Assembly: GCA_002281535.1 (NCBI GenBank)
Contig: NCGD01000027.1
Span: forward strand, 1-35,001
From: Sphingomonas sp. 28-63-12
Lineage (GTDB): Bacteria; Pseudomonadota; Alphaproteobacteria; Sphingomonadales; Sphingomonadaceae
Direction: 5' to 3'
DNA length: 35,001 nucleotides
The notes below the pieces were generated by a model. The model was not told the origin of the DNA. It ran no database searches and saw nothing but the letters and a program-made list of their open reading frames with translations. Of the stretch, positions 1 through 6,420 are shown one piece after another; within the stretch, counting starts at the first letter, position 1; every line of letters starts with the position of its first letter. Position numbers and translations under genes: made by a program.

Positions 1-90
1 CGTTGGGTCTTCGCCCTTGCGGTGTTCGTGCTCTTCGTGATCGCCAATTTTTTCAACGGGCTCGCCGCACTCTTTTTGATCACCGAGTAA
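1..90 (+). CDS. C-terminal end of a membrane protein (partial)
   Basis: An open frame enters from the left edge and ends at a TAA stop at 88-90. The 29 visible residues are almost entirely hydrophobic (for example FALAVFVLFVIANFF) and end LFLITE, so this is the last membrane segment of a protein whose body lies outside the window. The family cannot be recognised from so short a tail. It reads in the same direction as the next three genes, but the gap to the next start is 70 bp, so co-transcription is possible but not shown. Confidence 0.55.
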   Translation, partial: RWVFALAVFVLFVIANFFNGLAALFLITE

Positions 91-128
91 GCCGCCCCAC
101 CACGCTCAAAATTTTGGACCTTTAGCGC

Positions 129-146
129 GCGGTCGATGTCGACCGC
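129..146 (+). promoter_or_regulatory. Inverted repeat just upstream of a ribosome binding site
   Basis: GCGGTCGA and TCGACCGC form a perfect 8-bp inverted repeat separated by only two bases, ending two bases before the GGAGGA ribosome binding site of the gene starting at 161. The two-base spacer is too short for an ordinary hairpin loop, so a protein-binding palindrome is as likely as an RNA structure. No function is known. Confidence 0.35.
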
Positions 147-160
147 TTGGAGGAACGCTC

Positions 161-514
161 ATGACTTCTGCAAAGACAATTGCCGCTGTCCGTATCGCCC
201 GGTCCCTGAAGCCCGCCGAAAAGGCGGTCAACGAGGCGGCCATCAAGGTATTGGCGATTGGCACTGCCGTCCTGACCGCACGGGTCGACGGCACTTTCCA
301 TCCATTGGAGAGTCAGGCTGCTGTCGATTTTGTCGGCGATGCGACGGCCAAGGTTTTCGGGGCGATGCGCGATATCCAGAACGCCCACCGAGAATTGCGT
401 GCCGCCGCCGTGCACCACAATGTGCTTGGCCAGGGCGACATCTTCGAGACGCCGCCGCGCGATACGCCGCATGGTCTCGCCGAACCGGCAATACCGCTTG
501 TCGCCGCCGCCTGA
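161..514 (+). CDS. Conserved-looking hypothetical protein, 117 aa
   Basis: The ATG at 161 follows a good ribosome binding site (GGAGGA at 149-154), which decides the start. The product is a soluble, alanine-rich and apparently mostly helical protein with no signal peptide and no membrane segment. The middle (about residues 60-95) contains a stretch with repeated charged and alanine residues that could pack as helices; the tail from about residue 100 is proline-rich and probably disordered. I do not recognise a catalytic motif or a named family. It is followed 45 bp downstream by a membrane protein and a MarR-like regulator on the same strand, so it may belong to a small operon with them. Codon usage resembles that of its neighbours. 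Confidence 0.6.
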   Translation: MTSAKTIAAVRIARSLKPAEKAVNEAAIKVLAIGTAVLTARVDGTFHPLESQAAVDFVGDATAKVFGAMRDIQNAHRELRAAAVHHNVLGQGDIFETPPRDTPHGLAEPAIPLVAAA

Positions 515-559
515 TACGGCGATTGACACCGATGCCCATCGCTGCTGCGAAACCCGAAG

Positions 560-994
560 ATGACAATCCCGGTATATCTCTCGATCCTCGTGGTGTGCTG
601 CCTGTACGCGCTGGTGCGTGGCGGCGCACCCGAGCGATTGGGCACAGCAGCGCTGCTGGTCGCGATTGTCGCCAGCCGCTTCGCCCCGGCATCGGGGCCC
701 GTGCGATTCCAGACGATCGAATATGGCATCATGGCCGTGGATGCGGCATTGCTGGCCGTAATCCTGATCATCGCGGTGCGGGCACAGCGTTTTTGGCCGA
801 TGTGGATGGCCGCCATCCTGCTCGATACCGTGCTGACGCATCTGCTGATGCTGTCGCCGAAACTGATCCCCTGGTCATATTCGGTGATGAACGCGGCGTG
901 GAGCTATCCCATCCCCATCATCCTGGCGATCGGCGCATGGCGTCATCGGGCACGGATCGACACCTATGGCAGCGATCCCGCCTGGAACCATTGA
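560..994 (+). CDS. Small polytopic membrane protein, 144 aa, unknown function
   Basis: The product has four to five hydrophobic segments: about residues 4-20 (YLSILVVCCLYALV), 28-41, 58-73 (DAALLAVILIIAVRA), 78-97 and 112-128. A short basic tail follows. No catalytic motif or named transporter family is evident. The ATG at 560 has only a weak upstream purine stretch, so the exact start is less certain than for the flanking genes. It lies 18 bp upstream of a MarR-like regulator in the same direction, which suggests co-transcription; small membrane proteins paired with MarR regulators are sometimes transported-compound or stress systems, but nothing in this protein shows that. Confidence 0.65.
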   Translation: MTIPVYLSILVVCCLYALVRGGAPERLGTAALLVAIVASRFAPASGPVRFQTIEYGIMAVDAALLAVILIIAVRAQRFWPMWMAAILLDTVLTHLLMLSPKLIPWSYSVMNAAWSYPIPIILAIGAWRHRARIDTYGSDPAWNH

Positions 995-1012
995 TAAAAT
1001 CGAGGACTGACC

Positions 1013-1444
1013 ATGTCCATTGAGCTGCGCAACATCCAAGGCACATTGGCCGAAATCGACGAGCTGGAAGCCGTGCTGGCCTATGCGCGCTCGCGGGTTC
1101 TGTCGTTCGAAAAGCCGCAGGACCTTGCCGCCGAAGTCTATCAGGCGCGGCGCGTGCGCGACGCCTGTTTTGGTGACGACGCCGCGCTGTTTGGCGAGCC
1201 GGCTTGGGATATCTTGCTCGACCTTTATTCCGCCGGTGCCGCTGGCCGGGAAATGTCGATCTCGACAGCCTGCTCGGCGGCCAATGTGCCGAGCACCACC
1301 GCCTTGCGCCATCTCGGCAATCTCGAAGAGCGCGGGCTGATCGAGCGGCAGGCCGATCCTGAAGACCGTCGACGTTCGATCGTCAAGCTGAGCAGCAAGG
1401 CATCAGCGATCATGACCGAATGGCTGGTCCGCCACGATCGCTGA
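1013..1444 (+). CDS. MarR-like winged-helix transcriptional regulator
   Basis: This 143-residue protein has the MarR arrangement: an N-terminal helical dimerisation part (about residues 1-55) followed by a winged helix-turn-helix. The recognition region is seen at about residues 84-107 (SISTACSAANVPSTTALRHL, with LEERGLIER following), and the wing carries the typical D-P-E-D-R-R-R motif followed by V-K-L-S. The start is supported by GAGG at 1002-1005, about seven bases before the ATG. MarR proteins are usually local repressors relieved by small molecules; the likely targets are the preceding membrane-protein gene or its own operon, but no operator was identified. It converges on the MucR-type gene, with only 15 bp between stop codons. 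Confidence 0.8.
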   Translation: MSIELRNIQGTLAEIDELEAVLAYARSRVLSFEKPQDLAAEVYQARRVRDACFGDDAALFGEPAWDILLDLYSAGAAGREMSISTACSAANVPSTTALRHLGNLEERGLIERQADPEDRRRSIVKLSSKASAIMTEWLVRHDR

Positions 1445-1459
1445 AGGCGCCGATCGCGC

Positions 1460-1870
1460 CTATCGACGCTTGCGCGGCTTGGTGCCCAGGCCAATCTTCA
1501 TCGCCAGCTCCCGACGCTTCTGAGCGTAGTTGGGGGCAACCATCGGATAGTCGGCCGGCAGTTTCCACTTGGCCCGATATTCATCAGGCGTCATCTGATA
1601 TTGGTTCATCAGGTGGCGCTTGAGCATCTTCAGCTTCTTGCCGTCCTCCAGACAGACGATAAAATCGGGCTTGATCGACGATCGCACCGACACGGCCGGC
1701 TCTTGCACGACCTCTGGCTCGACAATGCTGCCAAGATCGGCCAGCGCCCCATGAACATGATGAATCATGCGGGGAACATCCGAAACGGAGATACTATTAT
1801 TGCTGATATAGGCGGCCACAATATCTGCCGTCAGCGAAACCAGAGCCACATCCGAACCAACACCGCTCAT
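1460..1870 (-). CDS. MucR/Ros family transcriptional regulator with incomplete zinc-ligand set
   Basis: The 136-residue protein matches the alphaproteobacterial MucR/Ros family in length and sequence. The C-terminal half has FIVCLEDGKKLKMLKRHL and then MTPDEYRAKWKLP-DYPMVAPNYAQKR, the family signature. Classical Ros zinc fingers use C-x2-C-x9-H-x3-H; here the second ligand is Asp (C-L-E-D) and the fourth is Gln (H-L-M-N-Q), so at most three classical ligands remain. MucR-like proteins lacking zinc are known in rhizobia, so this is likely still a DNA-binding protein that recognises AT-rich DNA. Family members often repress surface polysaccharide, motility and cell-cycle genes and repress themselves. 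The start has AAGGAA about eight bases upstream, and the upstream sequence contains AT-rich blocks suited to autoregulation. Confidence 0.88.
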   Translation of the reverse strand: MSGVGSDVALVSLTADIVAAYISNNSISVSDVPRMIHHVHGALADLGSIVEPEVVQEPAVSVRSSIKPDFIVCLEDGKKLKMLKRHLMNQYQMTPDEYRAKWKLPADYPMVAPNYAQKRRELAMKIGLGTKPRKRR

Positions 1871-2222
1871 TCAGCCATTCCTTCTTTGCCAAGTTAAGAA
1901 TTGTCTAACCAATATTCATCCAATTCGGACTTATGGCAAGCCGTCGCCTTCAACCCGGCGCGATCATTGGCGGCGCACCCGTGCCCAATGCTCGGTTTCC
2001 GGCGATTATCGGGCCTTTGCGTCTACCGAATATTCGGTTGCCGGGTAGCATTTTGGCGGGATCCGGCGCCGCGCGGCTCCGGTCGCGGCAGGGCTATAGG
2101 CACGCCGCCGAGCACCATTCTCAGCGTCGCACCCGAATCAATCTCGCCAACAAAGGCGCCGAAAAATGCCCGGCTATCTTCAGGGAGCCGGCACCTCCAC
2201 GGTGGCGGCGGGGCGGTGCGCT
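1871..2222. other. 352-bp intergenic region: mucR leader plus unexplained sequence
   Basis: The right-to-left promoter of the MucR-type gene should lie at about 1880-1930, where the only AT-rich stretch (around TTAGACAATTCTTAA on the minus strand) occurs. The rest, about 1940-2222, has no convincing gene: open frames on both strands here have low-complexity Arg/Pro/Ala compositions and no ribosome binding site. A perfect 14-bp palindrome lies at 2025-2038. No terminator with a T-run is seen after the SET gene that ends at 2223. Confidence 0.5.
2025..2038. promoter_or_regulatory. Perfect 14-bp palindrome ACCGAATATTCGGT
   Basis: ACCGAATATTCGGT is its own reverse complement. It lies alone in the gap between the MucR-type gene and the end of the SET gene. 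It could be a dimeric regulator site or a chance palindrome; no second copy was noticed in the window. Confidence 0.35.
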
Positions 2223-3398
2223 TCAGCCCGTCCCCAACCGGCCTTCGGGCGACACCAACGGCACCCCCACATTGTCGCGGCGGCGCAAATAGGGCGCGAC
2301 CAGATTGCGGGCGCGAAACCATTCCTGAGCATCGGGTGCCAGCGTCTCGAAATTGCCGATCACGCGCCGGCAATCCTCGCTGCGGCACTGGCAGATCATG
2401 TGCCAGTTGCTTTCCTTCAGCGTCGTCGAATAGTCCCAGCTGATCTCGTCTCCCGGCGCGATCGGGCGGATCGCGACCAGATGGACGCCATCATCGGTGA
2501 AGCGCAGCCCGGCATTGGGCGAACAGCTATGGTTGATCAGATCGTCAATCCGCCCCGATGGCCCCATATAATGATCGGGTGTCACCTGGACGAACCGGTC
2601 GCTGCCGCCGCGCATCAGGCTGGGCACCTGATCGGCGCGGAAGCGCCGGCCGGTGAACTTCACGATCTGATCGCCCTCGTCAAAATTGACCGCAGCGAAC
2701 ACCGCCTTGCCGAGATGGGTCTCGCCCACAGAAAACAGGTTTGCGGCGGGGCGATATTTGTCGAGCACGTAGAAATTGCCGTTGCGGAAGCCCAGCGAGC
2801 GGATCGGGTTGATCGTCGCCAAGCCGATCATGAACCACACACTGGCATGGCAGAGCAGCTCGACCAGGATATAGGCATAGCTGCCCACCGCGATGTCGCC
2901 CGTCCGCGTCGCGACGATGAGCGTGGCGAGATCACCAACGGTCCACAGCCCCCAGGCTGGCGATCGCTCGCGTGCGCGGTCCTGCTGAACGCTTTCCCAG
3001 GTGGGCCAGAAGCTGATCGGTACAGCCGCGACGACGAGCATATGCGCCCAGAACGCCGAGCTGAACATCGCCCAGAGCAGGATCGAAGCGAGGCAGGCCC
3101 CCATGCAGATCGTCTCACTGCGGGTCGGCGGGCTCCAGGCCGATCGCTCCCAGATACCGATCGTGACGACGATGCAGGCGGCTGCCGATACCAGGAACAC
3201 GATGCTTTGCGCGGTACCGGGGTTGACCGCGGCATAGGTGCTGGCCTCGACCAGCACGGCCGCGCTCCAGATCAGCCAGGACGCTCGATTGGGTTGGACA
3301 AGTTCGCGCTTCAGCCCCGTCAGGTAGACGGCATAGCCTGCGAAATTGGCCAGCACGGCAAGCAGGAACCAGGGCGCGATCGTCATATCCGTTACCAT
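2223..3398 (-). CDS. Multi-pass membrane protein fused to a SET-domain lysine methyltransferase
   Basis: The 391-residue product has two halves. Residues 1-196 hold about seven membrane segments (about 9-29, 39-57, 64-82, 97-113, 116-131, 150-165, 174-196). Two similar loops, QPNRASWLIW at 35-44 and ERSPAWGLW at 144-152, each follow a hydrophobic segment ending in charged residues, reminiscent of PQ-loop/SWEET repeats. Residues about 205-350 form a complete SET domain: GKAVFAAVNFDEGD at 230-243, NHSCSPN at 289-295, GDEISWDYS at 316-324, and a post-SET C-x-C-x4-C at 336-343. These are the residues that bind S-adenosylmethionine, place the target lysine and bind zinc, so the domain looks active. 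The substrate is unknown; a cytoplasmic protein recruited to the membrane is one possibility. The start is either 3398 or 3386 (second Met); neither has a strong ribosome binding site. Confidence 0.85.
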   Translation of the reverse strand: MVTDMTIAPWFLLAVLANFAGYAVYLTGLKRELVQPNRASWLIWSAAVLVEASTYAAVNPGTAQSIVFLVSAAACIVVTIGIWERSAWSPPTRSETICMGACLASILLWAMFSSAFWAHMLVVAAVPISFWPTWESVQQDRARERSPAWGLWTVGDLATLIVATRTGDIAVGSYAYILVELLCHASVWFMIGLATINPIRSLGFRNGNFYVLDKYRPAANLFSVGETHLGKAVFAAVNFDEGDQIVKFTGRRFRADQVPSLMRGGSDRFVQVTPDHYMGPSGRIDDLINHSCSPNAGLRFTDDGVHLVAIRPIAPGDEISWDYSTTLKESNWHMICQCRSEDCRRVIGNFETLAPDAQEWFRARNLVAPYLRRRDNVGVPLVSPEGRLGTG

Positions 3399-3562
3399 GA
3401 TGGTTAACGGGTTAGTATCGAATCCCCGGACTCGCGTCTATAAAAACCTAGGAGTCAGCGCGAGTCGCGGCCTGTTGCACCGCCCTTGGTGGTAACCGCC
3501 GCGGGCCGGCACAGCATGTTGCGATGATCAACGACAGCGATCGGCGCGGCGTCTCGGCAAAA

Positions 3563-3639
3563 TGGTCGGGAAGAGAGGATTCGAACCTCCGGCCCCTGCC
3601 TCCCGAAGGCAGTGCTCTACCAGGCTGAGCTACTCCCCG
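3563..3639 (-). tRNA. tRNA-Pro (anticodon CGG)
   Basis: Read on the minus strand the sequence folds as a full cloverleaf: acceptor stem CGGGGAG paired with CTTCCCG (one G-U), a D arm with AGCCTGGTAG, an anticodon stem CTGCC/GGCAG with loop TTCGGGA, and a T arm with GGTTCGAATCC. The CCA end is encoded (3563-3565). The anticodon CGG, at 3603-3605 on the plus strand, reads the proline codon CCG. No copy of its 3' end was noticed elsewhere in the window, so there is no sign of an island inserted at this tRNA. Confidence 0.95.
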
Positions 3640-3742
3640 ACGGAGCCCGGCGGCGGCACCAAAAGGCCGGCCGGAAAAGCATGGAAGCGGGCCTATAGCC
3701 ACGGCCCGGCGCGGGTGCAAGTGTCCGCTTTGGTGCGCCTGT

Positions 3743-4747
3743 TCATGCCCCATTGCCCCGCCATTTCCGCCATAAATGCCGGGTGAGCAGCAGCGGGGGC
3801 ATGCGCAGCCAGTGCGAGCGGATATAGAAGCCAAGCCGCGTCGCCGGGCGGACCGCCTGGCCCCAGCCGTTACGCGCGGTCAGCCGGTGCAGATAGAGCG
3901 AATCGACCCGGTGGCGCGTCGCCCAGCCGGCGGGCAGTGCGGTGCCGTACAGCGCCTGCGCCAGCCGCACCGCGCGAGCGACTTCGCGTGACAGCCCGTG
4001 ATGCGCCGCGCGTGCCGCCACGCCGTCCAGCCCGAATTCGCCGATCAGCCGATCGACATCCCAGAGATTGCGCATCCCGCCCGCCAGATCACCATCGGCG
4101 AACAGATGCGCGGCGGCGTGGACGATCAGGTCGGCGGGTGACGGCACCCGCAGCCCGTTTTCGAGCGCCACGCTGTCGGCGATGATCCCCGCCGGATCGG
4201 GGGTGATCCGCGCTGTCAGCGGCAAAATCGTGTGGTGAACGTCGATCATCCGGTCCCGTTCGCGGTGGATCAGCGGCGGCAGCTCGTGCATCCAGCGGCG
4301 ATAATAGGCATCGTCATAGGGATCGGGTTTGACCCATTCCCAGCCGGCATTGAGCAGCGCCGCCTCGACCGCCTCGACCCGGCCACGCGGCACCAAGATA
4401 TCGAGATCGCCGATAAACCGCCCCTGCCCTGCCGCCAGCCCGGCTGCGACAAAGGCGGTGCCCTTGAGCAGCACCACGGGCAGATCAAGCGGGGCGAGCG
4501 CGCGGCGCGCCATTTCGGCTTCCCACAGGGCAGCGACCCGCCCCTGTTCGGCCGACGCCCGGCTATCGGCCAGGATCCGCGCGGCCGCCGCCGGCACGGG
4601 CAGCCCCGCCAGCCGGTGCGCGAGCGAACCGATCAATTGCTCGGCGCGGGCCATCGCCAGCAACGCCGTCCAGCCCGCGCCATCGAGCGCAGCGGTGCTC
4701 GCCGGATCGCGCAATGCATCGGCCAGCAGCCAGGCCGCGCGGGTCAT
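3743..4747 (-). CDS. Nucleotidyltransferase-family protein of the HprK-related kinase A cassette
   Basis: This 334-residue protein resembles the uncharacterised nucleotidyltransferase family PF14907. Its core is at about residues 90-125: LPVVLLKG, then RFIGDLDILV, where Asp114 and Asp116 fit the metal-binding D-x-D of the nucleotidyltransferase fold. Later IDVHH (about residue 166) and a helical C-terminal half with SPADLIVHAAAHLF fit the same family. Such proteins are thought to transfer a nucleotide to a protein or small molecule, but no substrate is established. Its start codon overlaps the stop of the kinase gene by four bases, so translation is probably coupled. It is the last gene of the four-gene cassette and ends about 100 bp before tRNA-Pro on the same strand. 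Confidence 0.8.
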   Translation of the reverse strand: MTRAAWLLADALRDPASTAALDGAGWTALLAMARAEQLIGSLAHRLAGLPVPAAAARILADSRASAEQGRVAALWEAEMARRALAPLDLPVVLLKGTAFVAAGLAAGQGRFIGDLDILVPRGRVEAVEAALLNAGWEWVKPDPYDDAYYRRWMHELPPLIHRERDRMIDVHHTILPLTARITPDPAGIIADSVALENGLRVPSPADLIVHAAAHLFADGDLAGGMRNLWDVDRLIGEFGLDGVAARAAHHGLSREVARAVRLAQALYGTALPAGWATRHRVDSLYLHRLTARNGWGQAVRPATRLGFYIRSHWLRMPPLLLTRHLWRKWRGNGA

Positions 4748-5604
4748 AGCGCCGCCCAGAGCTGATCGACCAGCGCGATCGCCGCTGTCGTATCGGGATA
4801 ATCGATCGCCCGCGCCGGGATGCCGCCGACCAGGGCGGTCAGCGCGTCGAATCCGCGCTCGCCCATCGCGACATAATTGGTCGATGCCTGGGTGAGCCGC
4901 ACGAACACCTCGCTGGGCGGCACCGGGCGGGTTGCCGCCTCGAAACCGAACCGGGGGAACAGCAACAGGCTGGGGCGGGCGGGCGTGTCCATGGCCGCAA
5001 TCGCCTGCGCATCGGGAACGAGATGGCGGATATCCCCCTTGGGCGTCGCCGCCAGCAGTGGCCCGAACCGGGCGGCGACCACGGCCTGCTCGATCACAGG
5101 GATCGCTGCATTCTTCAGGCTGACCAGCCGGGGAAAGGCGTGGACAAGGCCGGTCGCAGGATCGATCAGCGCGAATTCATCGCCCATCAGCCGCCAGCCG
5201 CGCGCCATCAGCAATGCCGCCAGTGTCGATTTGCCCGCGCCGGATTCGCCCGTCATCAGCAGTGCCCGCCCGCCCTTTTCGACGACCGAGGCGTGGAGCA
5301 GCAGATAGCGGCGCTGGCCAAGCGCCATTTGCAGGTTCATCGCCATTTCGGCGGCCAGCAGCCCGTGCGCCAGCGGCAGCGGCGCAGCTTCGGGCAGCAC
5401 ATAATCGCCACCAATCATCACCGAGGGGCGAACGAAACGCCGCCAGGGCCGCGCTGCAAACAGCCGGACGGTGAAATCGGCAATGCCGTTATCGGGCGCG
5501 GGATAGTCGCGGTAGAGATCGTGCAGCGCCGTTATCGGTAGCTGCCAGTCCGATCCGACGCGAAAGCCGATTGGGCCGATTCTGAGCTGGTGAACATATC
5601 TCAT
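4744..5604 (-). CDS. HprK-related kinase A
   Basis: The 286-residue protein carries the C-terminal kinase core of HPr kinase/phosphorylase: LLLHASVVE at 101-109, the Walker A loop GESGAGKST at 119-127, and the acidic motif GDEFALID at 141-148. The N-terminal 100 residues are unlike the HprK N-domain. HprK phosphorylates a serine of the carrier HPr, whereas related stand-alone kinases in lasso-peptide clusters phosphorylate a serine in a precursor peptide. Here no HPr or phosphotransferase gene is nearby; the partners are a PqqD-like protein and a nucleotidyltransferase, the set named HPr-rel-A in protein family databases. The gene overlaps both neighbours by four bases. The substrate is unknown; a cassette-specific protein or peptide is my inference. 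Confidence 0.85.
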   Translation of the reverse strand: MRYVHQLRIGPIGFRVGSDWQLPITALHDLYRDYPAPDNGIADFTVRLFAARPWRRFVRPSVMIGGDYVLPEAAPLPLAHGLLAAEMAMNLQMALGQRRYLLLHASVVEKGGRALLMTGESGAGKSTLAALLMARGWRLMGDEFALIDPATGLVHAFPRLVSLKNAAIPVIEQAVVAARFGPLLAATPKGDIRHLVPDAQAIAAMDTPARPSLLLFPRFGFEAATRPVPPSEVFVRLTQASTNYVAMGERGFDALTALVGGIPARAIDYPDTTAAIALVDQLWAAL

Positions 5605-5876
5605 CGCCGCTCGACCAGTCCGGCGGCGACCAGTTCGTCGAGCCGGGCGAGCAGTGCCGCCGGATCGGCGTCGCCCAGATCATATTCGTCGCCCAGTCGC
5701 GCCAGCAAGGCCGCGCCGGTCAGCGCGCCGGCCGCCAGCGCATCGAGAATTTCAGGGGCGGGCGGCGCCAGGATATGGGTGATGCCGGAAGCACGGTGAA
5801 AGACGAGGGTCAGCTCGTCGAGCTGCACGGCCCGCAGCGTTTCAGCCGGCATCGACCGATAGCAGGGCCCCGCCAC
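5601..5876 (-). CDS. PqqD-like protein of the HPr-rel-A cassette
   Basis: The 91-residue protein matches the small winged-helix PqqD family as found next to HprK-related kinase A: LDELTLVFHRASGITHIL at about 19-36, then PAPEILDAL, then a C-terminal helical part ending LDELVAAGLVERR. PqqD proteins bind a peptide or leader sequence and present it to a modifying enzyme, which suggests a substrate-binding role for this cassette. The frame begins with GTG at 5876; an ATG at 5852 would shorten it by eight residues. I favour the GTG because residues before the ATG (YRSMPAETL) look like the conserved start of the family. It is separated by five bases from the upstream gene and overlaps the kinase gene by four. 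Confidence 0.8.
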   Translation of the reverse strand: MAGPCYRSMPAETLRAVQLDELTLVFHRASGITHILAPPAPEILDALAAGALTGAALLARLGDEYDLGDADPAALLARLDELVAAGLVERR

Positions 5877-5881
5877 GGCGA

Positions 5882-6307
5882 TTAGCCGCGCGGCATCTGC
5901 AGCGAGGCAAAACAGGTAAAGCCGCTGGTGCCCGATTGCAGGCGGCGGATATATTGCAGATAGGCGCGGGTGCGATCGCTATCCATGCCCGGCAGCCGCC
6001 CACCCGCCATCGCCCGGCGGACATCCTCGCCCTTGAAGGGCACGCGTGCGGGCGGGAAAGCGCCTGCCGTGCCGACCGGCACCAGGGTGCCATCGGCCGC
6101 GATATAATTGGCCGAGCGCGCCGGATCGGGCACCGGAATCTCGCAGGTCAGGACCGATGCGGTGGTTTGCGCCAGTGCGGGCCGGATCGAGACAATCGCC
6201 GTCGCCCCGACAGCGCCCAGCATCAGCGCGCGCCGGCGCGTGGGCTGGCGATCTTCGGCCACGCCGGTCGCCGGGGGCGTTTCTGCCGGGGGAATATCGT
6301 CGCTCAT
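5882..6307 (-). CDS. Secreted protein with twin-arginine-like signal, first gene of the HPr-rel-A cassette
   Basis: The 141-residue protein starts with a hydrophilic, disordered region of about 24 residues, then RRRALMLGAVGATAIVSI and a cleavage-like ALAQ at about residue 46, a twin-arginine-type or long Sec signal. The mature part (about 95 residues) has two cysteines, in VLTCEIPV and GFTCFASL, that could form a disulfide, and short motifs such as NYIAADGTLVPVG. No enzyme family is recognised. It is separated by five bases from the PqqD-like gene, so it is part of the same transcript. That location makes it a candidate substrate or exported effector of the kinase and nucleotidyltransferase, but this is inference from position only. 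Confidence 0.65.
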   Translation of the reverse strand: MSDDIPPAETPPATGVAEDRQPTRRRALMLGAVGATAIVSIRPALAQTTASVLTCEIPVPDPARSANYIAADGTLVPVGTAGAFPPARVPFKGEDVRRAMAGGRLPGMDSDRTRAYLQYIRRLQSGTSGFTCFASLQMPRG

Positions 6308-6420
6308 CGCCGTCCCATCATGCTGCCCCGATTATGAAGCCCCGGCCCTTTCACAATCGTGAATCGAGTGCAAGCCGGGTAACCATGCTCGCCGCCGCCC
6401 GCGGATTGCGCTAGGCATGG
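6308..6420. promoter_or_regulatory. Divergent promoter region of the HPr-rel-A cassette and phoR
   Basis: This 113-bp gap separates the leftward cassette from rightward phoR, so it must hold the promoters of both unless phoR is transcribed from within. An inverted repeat TTCAC-AATC-GTGAA lies at 6350-6363 and could be a regulator site. No PHO-box direct repeat is visible here, unlike in front of pstS. Confidence 0.45.

Noticed and set aside
136-1023. 295-codon plus-strand frame covering the first three genes
   Set aside because: It overlaps three genes with clear starts and hydrophobic or helix-turn-helix patterns; its own product is Arg-rich and has no motif.
1901-2443. 180-codon plus-strand frame in the gap after the MucR-type gene
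   Set aside because: Low-complexity Pro/Ser/Arg sequence without ribosome site and running into the SET gene antisense.
2166-3407. Long plus-strand frame (413 codons) opposite the SET fusion gene
   Set aside because: It is Arg/Asp/His-rich with no family resemblance, no ribosome site, and is explained by high G+C on the strand opposite the clearly recognised SET protein.
3563-3743. Possible island or prophage attachment site at tRNA-Pro
   Set aside because: No integrase, no repeat of the tRNA 3' end, and neighbouring genes have ordinary chromosomal composition.
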